DNA of 64,000 bases from an uncultured Bacillota bacterium (GCA_949291945.1 CASEXH010000007.1:48968-112967), one strand, 5' to 3'; positions 7,383-15,734 are shown, counted from the first letter of the stretch. The notes: generated by a model not told the origin, from the sequence alone. Made by a program: numbers and translations.

Positions 7383-9240
7383 GTTTTTGAAATATTTGAA
7401 CAGACTAAAACCCAGGGGAATGCAAACAACACTTATGTTTTCCTTTTCTGTGATCTCGGTGTTCATCATGCTGATCCTGGGGACAGTGCTGTATATACGT
7501 TTTTCTAACGTATCCCGTGATGAGATCGTAGAGACTACCAGAAAGCTTATGGAGCAAACCGGAGAAAATCTGGAGGATTATCTGGTGAGCATGCGCCAGA
7601 TTTCTGATGCAGTGTATTATAATGTAGTGAAAGAAAGTGATTTTTCCACCCAGGAAAGCTCGATCCAAAAAGGCATGAATCTCCTCTATGAGGCTAACCG
7701 GGACAACTTGAGGAGCATTGCCATATACAATAATTACGGAAGCCTTATGGCGGCGGAGCCTGTGGCTTCCCAGAAGGAAGATCCCAATGTGACAAAGCAG
7801 AGCTGGTATCAGAACGCTATGGAGGAAATGGAAAATATGCATTTTTCCACTCCTCATATCCAGAACCTGTTTGACGACGGCACCATGGGATATTATTGGG
7901 TCATCACTTTAAGCCGGGCGGTGGAGCTTACCGAAGGGGGAGATTCCCGGACGGGAGTCCTTCTGGTAGATATGGACTATTCCAGTATTTCCCGTATGAT
8001 GGACCAGATCAATACGGCCAACAGCGGTCAGTATTTCTATCTCTGCGACAGCAATGGGGAGATCATCTATCATCCCAGGCAGGTGCAGATCAGCGATGGG
8101 ATTTTTGAAGAAAATAACCAGGCTGCTGCAAATTATAAAGAAGGGATCTATGATGAAAACTTTCACGGGGAACACAGGAAGGTTCTGGTGAATACGGTCA
8201 GTTATACAGGCTGGAAGCTGGTAGGGGTGATCCCCTATTCTACTTTTACCCATGGGATGCTGAATATCCGGTACTTTATCATGATGCTGATACTGCTTAT
8301 GGCTATGATGCTTGCCTTTGTAAACAGAATGGTCTCTGTGTGGATATCCAGTCCCCTTCTGAAACTGAATGATTCTGTGAAGGGTTATGAAGCGGGGGAA
8401 GAACCGCAGATCTATATCGGCGGCTCTCAGGAGATCCGCCATCTGGGATATTCCATACAAAAGTCCTACGAACAGATCGATGACCTTATGAAGAAAATTG
8501 TCCTGGAGCAGAATGAGCGGAGAAAAAGCGAACTGGATGCTCTCCAAAGCCAGATCAACCCTCACTTTTTATATAATACTCTGGAATCCATTACCTGGAT
8601 GGTAGAGGGAGAGAAAAATGATGAGGCTGCCTTTATGATCACCCAGCTGGCAAAGTTTTTCCGGATCAGCCTCTCCAAAGGGAGAACAGTGATCAGTATC
8701 AAGGATGAACTGCAGCATGCTCAGAGTTATATGAACATACAGAAGGTTCGGTATAAGAATGCATTTTCCGTTATATTTGATGTGGAGGAAGAGGTATGTT
8801 CCTGCTGTACGGTGAAGCTGGTCCTTCAGCCTATCCTGGAAAATGCTATCAGCTATGGGGTCAGTGCCATGGACGAAGGAGGAGAAATCCGGATCACAGG
8901 ACGAAAGGAAGACGGAAAGGTGATTCTGACTGTAACAGACAATGGCATCGGCATGTCCTGGGAAGAAGCGGCATTTGTCCTTACAGACAATACAAGGGTG
9001 CCTAAGCGAGGCTCCGGCGTAGGTCTGGTAAATGTGAACAACCGGATCCAGCTGCTTTTTGGGAAAGAATACGGGCTGAAAATAGAAAGCGAGCCTGATG
9101 AAGGAACTGCTGTATCTATCATTATTCCGGCAGTGCCCTATACAGAGGAGAACAGAAAGATCCTGGAGAAGGGCTATCTGTTCGGTAAGGATGTGATCAA
9201 GAAGATTGAAGACGCAGGTATGGAAGATGAAAAACAGTAA
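7363..9240 (+). CDS. YesM-type membrane sensor histidine kinase
   Basis: Sensor kinase partner of the preceding regulator. A first membrane segment lies near residues 20-40, then an extracellular sensor region of about 240 residues of the dCache type seen in YesM kinases, a second membrane segment (YFIMMLILLMAMMLAFV), a HAMP-like section and a His_kinase domain with H401 in QINPHFLYNTLE. The HATPase domain shows N-box PILENAISYG and G-boxes TDNGIGM and GSGVGLVNV. The start at 7363 inside the regulator gene has a GGACGGA-like site; an in-frame ATG further up (7312) would lie deeper in the regulator. The gene overlaps the next one by 14 bp. Confidence 0.9.
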   Translation: MEQVRNKFLKYLNRLKPRGMQTTLMFSFSVISVFIMLILGTVLYIRFSNVSRDEIVETTRKLMEQTGENLEDYLVSMRQISDAVYYNVVKESDFSTQESSIQKGMNLLYEANRDNLRSIAIYNNYGSLMAAEPVASQKEDPNVTKQSWYQNAMEEMENMHFSTPHIQNLFDDGTMGYYWVITLSRAVELTEGGDSRTGVLLVDMDYSSISRMMDQINTANSGQYFYLCDSNGEIIYHPRQVQISDGIFEENNQAAANYKEGIYDENFHGEHRKVLVNTVSYTGWKLVGVIPYSTFTHGMLNIRYFIMMLILLMAMMLAFVNRMVSVWISSPLLKLNDSVKGYEAGEEPQIYIGGSQEIRHLGYSIQKSYEQIDDLMKKIVLEQNERRKSELDALQSQINPHFLYNTLESITWMVEGEKNDEAAFMITQLAKFFRISLSKGRTVISIKDELQHAQSYMNIQKVRYKNAFSVIFDVEEEVCSCCTVKLVLQPILENAISYGVSAMDEGGEIRITGRKEDGKVILTVTDNGIGMSWEEAAFVLTDNTRVPKRGSGVGLVNVNNRIQLLFGKEYGLKIESEPDEGTAVSIIIPAVPYTEENRKILEKGYLFGKDVIKKIEDAGMEDEKQ

Positions 9241-10198
9241 AAAAGTATTTATCCTTACGGAGGCAGTCCTGGGGTTTCTGGTCTTGATCCTGGCAGTGAT
9301 CATGCTTTTGGACAGAAACGGAAAGGAACCTTACAAGGTTTCTGTGATCGTTGAAAATTCCGAGGACAACCAGTGGGCGGCCTTTCGTTATGGCCTGAGG
9401 ATGGCGGCGAAAGACCGGCAGGTGGAGGTCTCTGTGGTGCCTACAGAAGGAGCCATGACCCTGGAAGAAGAGCAAGAGCTTATAGAACAGGAAATCTATA
9501 ACGGGGCCGACGGGATCATCCTTCAGCCGGTCCCCGGCTCAGATACAGAAGAGATGCTGAAAAAAATTATGAAAAAGGTGCCGGTGATGCTGGTGGGATC
9601 TGCAGCTGCCAAGGAGGGTGCGGAAACTTTTCCGGTGACACAGCCGGATAATTATGCTATGGGGCAGGCCCTGGCAGAAGAACTGATCCGGGACTGTGCG
9701 GGTAATCTCCGAGGAAAGTCTCTGGGGATCGTTTCCTGTGCCGGGGATTCTCAGGCGGTCCAGGAACGAAGTGCAGGATTCCAGGAGGCTCTGAAGGGTA
9801 TGGGAACCCGGGTGAGCTGGAATGTAGAAGGTGTTTTTGGAGAGGAAGAGACCAATTCTTTGGAGTCTCTGCCGAAGGTGGATTTTGTCATTGCCCTGGA
9901 TGATGGGAGTACAACGGCGGCGGGAGAGTATTCTGCGTCAAATGATCTCCACGGAGCCATTGTCTATGGGATCGGAAACTCTACAGAGGCAGTTTACTAT
10001 CTGGATACCGGGAGAACCCAGTGTCTGGTAGTGCCGGATGAATTTAACGTAGGGTATCAGGGGCTGGATGAAATCTCCCGGAAGCTGGGGCATTCCTTCC
10101 GAAAGATGGAGGACCGGCAGACTGCTTACACGGTGATCCGCAGAGATACCCTTTTCACAGAGGAGAATCAGGAGCTGCTCTTTACCATGAGTCAGTAA
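9227..10198 (+). CDS. Membrane-anchored periplasmic-binding-protein-like sugar sensor
   Basis: An extracellular protein held by one N-terminal hydrophobic helix (residues about 7-29, VFILTEAVLGFLVLILAVIM) without a lipobox Cys. The rest has the two-lobe fold of ribose/galactose-type binding proteins: KVSVIVENSEDNQW at the first strand, GADGIILQPV, MLVGS, then NYAMGQALAEEL and DFVIALDDGS. It sits between a YesM-type kinase and a GGBP-like lipoprotein, with no permease, which suggests it presents ligand to the kinase rather than to a transporter. Clostridial XylFII-LytS is an established example of that arrangement; the role here is inferred. The ATG at 9227 was chosen; a TTG seven codons earlier is also open. 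Confidence 0.75.
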   Translation: MKNSKKVFILTEAVLGFLVLILAVIMLLDRNGKEPYKVSVIVENSEDNQWAAFRYGLRMAAKDRQVEVSVVPTEGAMTLEEEQELIEQEIYNGADGIILQPVPGSDTEEMLKKIMKKVPVMLVGSAAAKEGAETFPVTQPDNYAMGQALAEELIRDCAGNLRGKSLGIVSCAGDSQAVQERSAGFQEALKGMGTRVSWNVEGVFGEEETNSLESLPKVDFVIALDDGSTTAAGEYSASNDLHGAIVYGIGNSTEAVYYLDTGRTQCLVVPDEFNVGYQGLDEISRKLGHSFRKMEDRQTAYTVIRRDTLFTEENQELLFTMSQ

Positions 10199-10211
10199 AA
10201 AGAGGTATGAG

Positions 10212-11264
10212 ATGAAAAATAAAAAGGTTTTAGCGGCAGGGCTGGCCTTCTGCGTAAGTCTTCAGGGGCTGGTTTCCTGTGCGGAAGAGGAACGATTAGA
10301 GACTGTCCGGGCTCAGATCGGAGTAGCCTGTTATGATCAGGACGATATATTTATAAGTGAGCTGCTGGACTGTGTAGAAGAAGAACTGGGCCTGTTGGAA
10401 GATCATACTTTTCAGGCAACGGTAACTGTCCGGGACGGCGCAGGTTCCCAGAAGATTCAGAACGATCAGGTAGAGGAGCTTATCAATGCAGGCTGCGATA
10501 TCCTCTGTATCAATCTGGTGGACCGGGCGGATCCTTCAGAGATTATAGACCTTGCCAGAGAAAATGAGGTGCCCATCATTTTCTTTAACCGGGAGCCTGT
10601 AGCAGAGGATATGCTTCAGTGGGAAAAATTGTATTACGTAGGCGCAGATGCTAAACAGTCGGGAATCATGCAGGGAGAACTGGCGGCAGAGGCCATTAAG
10701 GAGAATCCACAGATCGACCGGAATAAGGACGGAAAGATTCAGTATGTGGTCCTGGAAGGAGAGCCGGGACATCAGGATGCCATCATCCGGACGGAAAACG
10801 CTGTGGAGACGCTGAGAGACCAGGGAATAGAGCTTGAAAAGCTCAGTTATGGCATTGCAAACTGGAACCGGGCTCAGGCGGAAAATCGTATGCTCCAGAT
10901 GATCAGCCAGCATCAGAATCAGATCGAACTGGTTCTGGCTAATAATGACGCTATGGCCCTTGGGGCTCTTGATGCTTATAAGAAACTGAACCGGACAGAA
11001 TCGGCCCTTCCCGTATTCTTCGGCATCGACGGGACCAGGGAAGGGCTGGAAGCCATTAAAGAACAGAAGATGGCAGGAACCGTGTATAATGACAAGGAAG
11101 GTCAAGCGCAGGCCATTGTAAAGCTGGCAAAAGCGCTGGTTACCGGCAGAGGAATGTCAGATATAGAGTTTGAAAAGGAAAAATATATCTATCTTCCCTA
11201 TGCAAAAGTTACCCTTGACAATGTGGAAGATTATATAGAAACAGAGCAGAATCAGGAGAAATAA
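10212..11264 (+). CDS. Galactose/glucose-binding lipoprotein homologue, ordinary domain order
   Basis: Extracellular sugar-binding lipoprotein of the MglB/GGBP family. The signal peptide ends at LVSC with lipid Cys23. Family marks appear in the usual order: IGVACYDQDD, INLVDRADPS, IFFNREPV, YYVGADAKQSGIMQG, the calcium-loop-like DRNKDGKIQ, EGEPGHQDA, LANNDAMALGA and VFFGIDGTREG. Length (350) is normal. It lies 13 bp after the preceding gene in the kinase operon, and there is no ATPase or permease beside it, so a sensory role, or sharing of the MglAC pump at 2225-5470, is likely. It is the natural reference for the permuted protein at 790. It is not close to identical to that protein, so the two are not a recent duplication. 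Confidence 0.85.
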   Translation: MKNKKVLAAGLAFCVSLQGLVSCAEEERLETVRAQIGVACYDQDDIFISELLDCVEEELGLLEDHTFQATVTVRDGAGSQKIQNDQVEELINAGCDILCINLVDRADPSEIIDLARENEVPIIFFNREPVAEDMLQWEKLYYVGADAKQSGIMQGELAAEAIKENPQIDRNKDGKIQYVVLEGEPGHQDAIIRTENAVETLRDQGIELEKLSYGIANWNRAQAENRMLQMISQHQNQIELVLANNDAMALGALDAYKKLNRTESALPVFFGIDGTREGLEAIKEQKMAGTVYNDKEGQAQAIVKLAKALVTGRGMSDIEFEKEKYIYLPYAKVTLDNVEDYIETEQNQEK

Positions 11265-11308
11265 ATATAAGTGTTTCCCTGACCCAGTGCTTTATGTTAT
11301 AATATTTT

Positions 11309-11346
11309 ACGGGGCTGTCGTATAAATGATACGGCAGTCCCGTTTA
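11309..11346 (+). terminator. Terminator of the kinase/binding-protein operon
   Basis: Arms ACGGGGCTGTCGTAT and ATACGGCAGTCCCGT pair with two G-U pairs and are followed by TTT. A TATAAT at 11298-11303 lies just before it without a convincing -35 box. Confidence 0.7.
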
Positions 11347-11361
11347 TCAGCTGAGGACCCG

Positions 11362-11393
11362 TGATCTGCAGATCCGGGGAAATCTGCAGATCA
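11362..11393. repeat. Perfect 12-bp inverted repeat upstream of the TauE-like gene
   Basis: TGATCTGCAGAT and ATCTGCAGATCA flank an 8-base spacer, 14 bp before the start codon at 11408. It could be a repressor site or an mRNA hairpin that affects the ribosome binding site. No T tract follows. Confidence 0.6.
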
Positions 11394-11407
11394 TTTATGA
11401 TAAAGGG

Positions 11408-12181
11408 ATGAGAATTGTGCTAGAGATCATTGTTTGCTTTATTGCAGGAATGGGAGCTGGACTGGGCACCGGCTTTGCAGGGATGAGCGCTGCCGCTGTG
11501 ATCAGTCCCATGCTGATCACTTTTTTGGGTATGCCGGCTTATCAGGCGGTAGGCATTGCCCTTGCCAGCGATGTTTTGGCCAGTGCCGCCAGTGCTTACA
11601 CTTATGGAAAGAATAAAAATCTGGATATCCGCAACGGCCTGATCATGATGGCCGCTGTCCTAATTATGACCATGGTGGGAAGCTGGCTGGCAAGTCTTAT
11701 GCCGGACAGCACTATGGGGAGCTTTTCCGTGATCATGACATTTCTTCTGGGCGTGAAATTTATTGCCAAGCCTGTTATGACCACTAAAGAGATTATGAAT
11801 GGAGTAAGCAAAAGGGTCCGGATGATCCAGTCGGTTGTCTGCGGTATTGTTATCGGTTTCATCTGCGGATTTGTAGGAGCAGGAGGGGGAATGATGATGC
11901 TGCTGATCCTGACCTCTGTTCTGGGCTATGAACTGAAAACCGCTGTGGGGACCAGCGTTTTTATCATGACCTTTACAGCGTTTACCGGAGCTGTGAGTCA
12001 TTTCGCTATTGGTGGACTGCCGGATATAGGATGCCTGGTACTCTGTATCATCTTCACCCTGATCTGGGCCGAAATTGCAGCCCGGTTCGCAAACAAAGCA
12101 GAGCCCATCACCCTAAACCGTGTGACCGGAGCCGTCCTGGTAATCCTGGGCCTGGTAATGATAGGAGTAAATTTGCTATGA
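11408..12181 (+). CDS. TauE/SafE-family membrane exporter
   Basis: Integral membrane protein of 257 residues with about eight hydrophobic segments. The N-terminal GMGAGLGTGFAGMSAAAV and the mid-protein GFICGFVGAGGGMMMLLIL are the paired glycine-rich signatures of the TauE/SafE family (sulfite, sulfoacetate or other organic anion export). The inverted topology of the two halves is visible from these two motifs. The start follows AAAGGG. Its stop codon lies inside the outer stem of the structured element that follows. The substrate cannot be read from sequence, and the neighbours give no clue. Confidence 0.8.
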   Translation: MRIVLEIIVCFIAGMGAGLGTGFAGMSAAAVISPMLITFLGMPAYQAVGIALASDVLASAASAYTYGKNKNLDIRNGLIMMAAVLIMTMVGSWLASLMPDSTMGSFSVIMTFLLGVKFIAKPVMTTKEIMNGVSKRVRMIQSVVCGIVIGFICGFVGAGGGMMMLLILTSVLGYELKTAVGTSVFIMTFTAFTGAVSHFAIGGLPDIGCLVLCIIFTLIWAEIAARFANKAEPITLNRVTGAVLVILGLVMIGVNLL

Positions 12182-12346
12182 AAGCCCAGTCTCAAAGCAT
12201 AGGCCCATGGACTGCTTGCAGTCCGATGGGACTAAGCTTTAGAGACGCTAACCGTCATGAACAAGTAGGCCGCCAGGCCGGATTGTGAATGAAGGTTCAG
12301 GATTACGGGAGTGGGCAGCACGGAGTAATCCTGAGGGCTTTCATAG
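12176..12346 (+). other. Structured intergenic element (nested stems)
   Basis: CTATGAAAGCCC (12176-12187) and GGGCTTTCATAG (12335-12346) are a perfect 12-bp inverted repeat that encloses about 150 bases. Inside are the long hairpin of the first 97-bp repeat and a second perfect stem, TCAGGATTAC (12297-12306) with GTAATCCTGA (12325-12334). The nested layout is what a folded RNA or a palindromic mobile element would show. It starts on the TauE stop codon. No known RNA family was recognised. Confidence 0.55.
12186..12282 (+). repeat. 97-bp direct repeat, copy 1
   Basis: Matches 12356-12452 at 95 of 97 positions. It contains a long hairpin whose 15-bp arms (from AAAGCATAGGCCCAT) carry two mismatches in this copy. 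The tail half (ACCGTCATGAACAAGTAGGC and onward) is identical in both copies. Confidence 0.9.
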
Positions 12347-12355
12347 ACCGTAGAA

Positions 12356-12452
12356 CCAGTCTCAAAGCATAGGCCCATGGACTGCTTGCAGTCCGATGGG
12401 CCTATGCTTTAGAGACGCTAACCGTCATGAACAAGTAGGCCGCCAGGCCGGA
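12356..12452 (+). repeat. 97-bp direct repeat, copy 2
   Basis: Second copy, ending 25 bp before birA. Here the hairpin at 12364-12410 is perfect: AAAGCATAGGCCCAT pairs with ATGGGCCTATGCTTT, with an inner GGACTGC/GCAGTCC stem. The two differences from copy 1 both fall in the right arm of this stem. Confidence 0.9.
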
Positions 12453-12477
12453 AGATTATTATAATGGGGGAGAGAGA

Positions 12478-13470
12478 ATGAGAACCAGGGAAAAGCTTCT
12501 GACTTTTTTTGAGGAGAATAAAGGCAATTATTTTTCCGGGGAGGAGCTGGCCGCAAGGCTCTCTGTTTCCAGGACCGCCATATGGAAGGCAGTGAACAGC
12601 CTGCGGAAAGACGGCTATGAGATTGATGCGATCCCAAACAGGGGATACTGCCTTTCCACAGATACAGATATTTTGTCTGCCCAGGGAGTGAGAAAGTATC
12701 TGGAACCTGTCTGCGGGCCGATCAAGCTGGAAATACTGACGTCAACAGAATCTACCAATGATTACCTGCGGGGGAAGGCCCTGGAGGGGTACAAGGAAGG
12801 TCTTACGGTTATTGCCGGGGAGCAGACCGGAGGGAGAGGAAGGACTGGCCGGAGTTTTTATTCCCCTGCCGATACGGGGATTTATATGAGCCTTCTTCTT
12901 AATCCGGAAAACTGCTCTCCTGCCAAGGCTGTAAAATTCACCACCATGGCGGCGGTGGCCGCCTGTCAGGCCATAGAGAAGGTTTCCCAAAAAAAGACAC
13001 AGATTAAATGGGTCAATGATATCTACATCGAAGGAAAAAAAGTCAGTGGTATTCTTACAGAAGGCGCTGTCAGTCTGGAAAAAGGCACTCTGGAGTATGT
13101 GATCCTGGGGATGGGGCTCAACGTCTATCCACCCCGGGACGGATTTCCCCGGGAACTGGAAGGAACAGCTGGAACAGTTTTCCGGGAGAAAAAAAGTGAT
13201 GGGAAAAACCGGCTGGCAGGAGAATTCCTGAACGGTTTTATGCATTTTTATACAGACTGGGAAAATGCCGGATATGCCAGAGAATACCGGAACCGTAGCC
13301 TGGTACTGGGAAAGGGGATTCAGGTTCTGAATTCTGCGGGGGCCAGGAAAGCCAGAGCTTTGGATATTGATGAAAACTGCCGGCTGCTGGTAGAGTATGA
13401 GGATGGCAGCAGGGAGTGGCTGAGAGCAGGAGAGATCAGTATCCTGTCAGAGCAGCAGAATAGTTTTTAA
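12478..13470 (+). CDS. birA: Bifunctional biotin-protein ligase / biotin operon repressor
   Basis: Makes biotinyl-AMP and attaches biotin to carboxylase carrier proteins; the N-terminal domain binds DNA. Residues 1-60 form a winged helix (ELAARLSVSRTAIWKAVNSLRKDGYEI). The catalytic domain has the biotin-site motif GEQTGGRGRTGRSFYSP, KWVNDIYIEGKKVSGILTEG and a C-terminal SH3-like domain (RKARALDIDENCRLLVEYEDGS). The length of 330 is that of BirA with the regulatory domain. The start is preceded by GGGGGAGAGAGA. It stands alone between the structured repeats and a terminator. No biotin operon gene is near. Confidence 0.92.
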   Translation: MRTREKLLTFFEENKGNYFSGEELAARLSVSRTAIWKAVNSLRKDGYEIDAIPNRGYCLSTDTDILSAQGVRKYLEPVCGPIKLEILTSTESTNDYLRGKALEGYKEGLTVIAGEQTGGRGRTGRSFYSPADTGIYMSLLLNPENCSPAKAVKFTTMAAVAACQAIEKVSQKKTQIKWVNDIYIEGKKVSGILTEGAVSLEKGTLEYVILGMGLNVYPPRDGFPRELEGTAGTVFREKKSDGKNRLAGEFLNGFMHFYTDWENAGYAREYRNRSLVLGKGIQVLNSAGARKARALDIDENCRLLVEYEDGSREWLRAGEISILSEQQNSF

Positions 13471-13625
13471 AGACGGATGCTGCCGGAATTTAAATTCTCT
13501 AAAACAGATAAAATTTCCGGGGTTTTCTTAATAAAATGCATAAATTGCATAAAAATAAAATTTCTGTCAAAATATCTTTGACAGACAAAAAAATCTGAGT
13601 TACACTTCAACGCATAAAAGCAAAG

Positions 13626-13656
13626 GCGCTTCGGAGCTTTCCGGAGCGCTTTTCTT
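13626..13656 (+). terminator. Terminator after birA
   Basis: GCGCTTCGGA and TCCGGAGCGC form a 10-bp stem with one G-U pair, followed by TTTTCTTTT. It lies in the 382-bp gap before the ammonium channel gene; the part from 13471 to 13625 is AT-rich without a recognised signal. Confidence 0.85.
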
Positions 13657-13717
13657 TTACTATTCATAAGCAACGGACAGAGACAGGCTTTGCCAGGAGC
13701 TGCCTGTAGTATCGCAG

Positions 13718-13745
13718 CGGATAGGGAAGGACTCTTCCCTATCCG
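13718..13745 (+). promoter_or_regulatory. Leader stem-loop 1 upstream of the ammonium channel gene
   Basis: Perfect 12-bp arms CGGATAGGGAAG and CTTCCCTATCCG around a 4-base loop. It lacks a T tract, so it is more likely a leader structure than a simple terminator. Confidence 0.55.
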
Positions 13746-13772
13746 ATTACCGCAGGTTGTGAAAGAATAAAA

Positions 13773-13822
13773 GGTGCTGCCGCATTAATCAAAATTGAGA
13801 CTATGACTAATGCGACAGCACC
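13773..13822 (+). promoter_or_regulatory. Leader stem-loop 2 upstream of the ammonium channel gene
   Basis: GGTGCTGCCGCATTA and TAATGCGACAGCACC pair at 14 of 15 positions around a 20-base loop, ending 30 bp before the start codon. With stem-loop 1 it makes a structured leader. It was not recognised as a known riboswitch. Confidence 0.55.
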
Positions 13823-13852
13823 GGGTATATAGGGAGGAGAGGAGGATACTTT

Positions 13853-15607
13853 ATGACAGAGGAAATTTTATCTGCAATCAATGAAAGTGTAGGTACGGAG
13901 GTATTTGGCATCTGGTTTCTCATCGGAGCTGCTTTTGTATTCTTTATGCAGGCAGGCTTCGCCATGGTGGAGACAGGTTTTACCAGAGCGAAAAACGCAG
14001 GAAATATTATTATGAAAAACCTTATGGATTTTTGTATCGGAACCTGCGTGTTTATTGTTTTAGGCTGCGGACTGCTCCTTGGGGAGGATGCGCTGGGAGG
14101 GTTCCTGGGGCTCCCTACCCTGGGGATTTTTACGGATTATGCCAATTTTGACTGGTCCAATTTTGTTTTTAACCTGGTGTTCTGTGCTACGGCGGCCACG
14201 ATCGTATCTGGCTCTATGGCAGAGAGAACTAAATTTTTAGCTTACTGTATATATTCCGGAGTGATCTCCGCAGTGATCTATCCTATAGAAGCACACTGGA
14301 TCTGGGGCGGCGGATGGCTCTCTTCTCTGGGCTTCCATGATTTTGCCGGTTCATGTGCTATCCATATGGTAGGCGGTCTGACTGCTTTTATCGGAGCCGC
14401 TATGGTAGGCGCAAGAATCGGAAAATTTACGAGGGATAAAAATGGAAAGGTCATAAAGGTAAATGCTTTTCCCGGACACAATCTGGTGATCGGAGCTCTG
14501 GGGTGTTTTATCCTGTGGTTTGGCTGGTATGGATTTAACGGTGCGGCGGCTACTACAGGCCCCCAGCTTGCCTCTATATTTATGTCAACGACTATTTCGC
14601 CGGCAGTTGCAACAGTTGTATGCATGATCTTTACCTGGATCAGATATGGAAAGCCGGATGTTTCTATGTGCCTCAATGCCTCTCTGGCAGGTCTGGTGGC
14701 TATTACAGCTCCCTGTGATGTGACAGATACCACAGGAGCCATTATTATCGGGGCAGTAGCCGGCGTGCTGGTTGTCTTCGGCGTATGGTTCTGTGATAAT
14801 GTAGTTCATGTAGATGACCCGGTAGGCGCTGTTGCGGTTCACTGTCTGAACGGTATCTGGGGAACCCTGGCAGTAGGGCTTTTTGCTACAGACACAGCGC
14901 CGGAATCTATGATCAACGGTCTTTTCTACGGCGGCGGCTTTAAGCAGCTGGGAATCCAGCTGTTGGGAGTGATCACGGTATTGGCCTGGACAGCAGTAAC
15001 TATGATCATTGTGTTTAAACTGATCGATATGACAATCGGACTGAGAGTCACCGAAGAAGAAGAAATTGAAGGACTGGATGCGAAAGAGCACGGACTGGCT
15101 TCTGCCTATGCCGGATTCAGTATTATGGATGCCAACGGCGGTATTATGATGGAAAATGAGAATACGGATCTTGGAGCGGGCGAATACGAAAAAGCTTCCA
15201 AAGCGCAGAAAGATGCCGCTGTTCCTGTGGCCGGGCCGGTGGATCTGGATACAGGTATGCATAAAGTTGTGATCATTGTGCGGCTTTCCAGATATGAACG
15301 GCTGAAGAACGCATTAAATGAACTGGGAGTAACAGGTATGACCGTTACCCAGGTTATGGGATGCGGCATCCAGAAAGGCGCCGGAGAAAAATACAGAGGT
15401 GTAGAAGTGGATGCCACAGTGCTTCCTAAAGTTAAAGTGGAAGTTGTCGTGGGAAATATTCCAGTGAGCAAAGTCATTGAGACTGCCAAGAAGACTCTTT
15501 ACACCGGTCATGTGGGAGACGGAAAGATATTCGTATATAATGTACAGCAGGTAGTAAAGGTTCGGACAGGAGAAGAAAATTTAGATGCACTGAAAGATGT
15601 AGAATAA
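13853..15607 (+). CDS. amt: Ammonium channel Amt fused to a PII (GlnB-like) domain
   Basis: Membrane ammonium channel with its own PII regulator attached. Residues 1-about 410 are a standard Amt with eleven hydrophobic segments (FFMQAGFAMVETGFTRAKNAGNI near the N-terminus, later ALGCFILWFGWYGFNGAA, and DDPVGAVAVHCLNGIWG). A linker of about 55 residues follows. Residues 470-584 are a complete PII domain starting HKVVIIVRLSRYERL, with a T-loop region (GAGEKYRGVEVDATVLPKVK) and the B-loop TGHVGDGKIFV that binds nucleotide. Normally PII is a separate protein encoded next to amt; no separate glnK is seen here. The strong binding site AGGAGAGGAGG supports the start. Confidence 0.92.
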   Translation: MTEEILSAINESVGTEVFGIWFLIGAAFVFFMQAGFAMVETGFTRAKNAGNIIMKNLMDFCIGTCVFIVLGCGLLLGEDALGGFLGLPTLGIFTDYANFDWSNFVFNLVFCATAATIVSGSMAERTKFLAYCIYSGVISAVIYPIEAHWIWGGGWLSSLGFHDFAGSCAIHMVGGLTAFIGAAMVGARIGKFTRDKNGKVIKVNAFPGHNLVIGALGCFILWFGWYGFNGAAATTGPQLASIFMSTTISPAVATVVCMIFTWIRYGKPDVSMCLNASLAGLVAITAPCDVTDTTGAIIIGAVAGVLVVFGVWFCDNVVHVDDPVGAVAVHCLNGIWGTLAVGLFATDTAPESMINGLFYGGGFKQLGIQLLGVITVLAWTAVTMIIVFKLIDMTIGLRVTEEEEIEGLDAKEHGLASAYAGFSIMDANGGIMMENENTDLGAGEYEKASKAQKDAAVPVAGPVDLDTGMHKVVIIVRLSRYERLKNALNELGVTGMTVTQVMGCGIQKGAGEKYRGVEVDATVLPKVKVEVVVGNIPVSKVIETAKKTLYTGHVGDGKIFVYNVQQVVKVRTGEENLDALKDVE

Positions 15608-15661
15608 GATATCCGCAGGTATCTGAAAATATAAAAATGACAGCATAACTGATATGATTCG

Positions 15662-15734
15662 GGAGCTGTTGCATGGAACATATGTCAGGAATATTGATAT
15701 ATTCCCGAGCTTCATGCGACGGCTCCTGTTTTTG
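15662..15734 (+). terminator. Terminator after amt
   Basis: GGAGCTGTTGCATG pairs with CATGCGACGGCTCC (imperfect), followed by TGTTTTTG. The loop is long, about 40 bases. Confidence 0.6.

Noticed and set aside
12460..12465. TATAAT just before birA
   Set aside because: It is only 12 bp from the start codon and overlaps the ribosome binding site, with no -35 box, so it is not a likely promoter.
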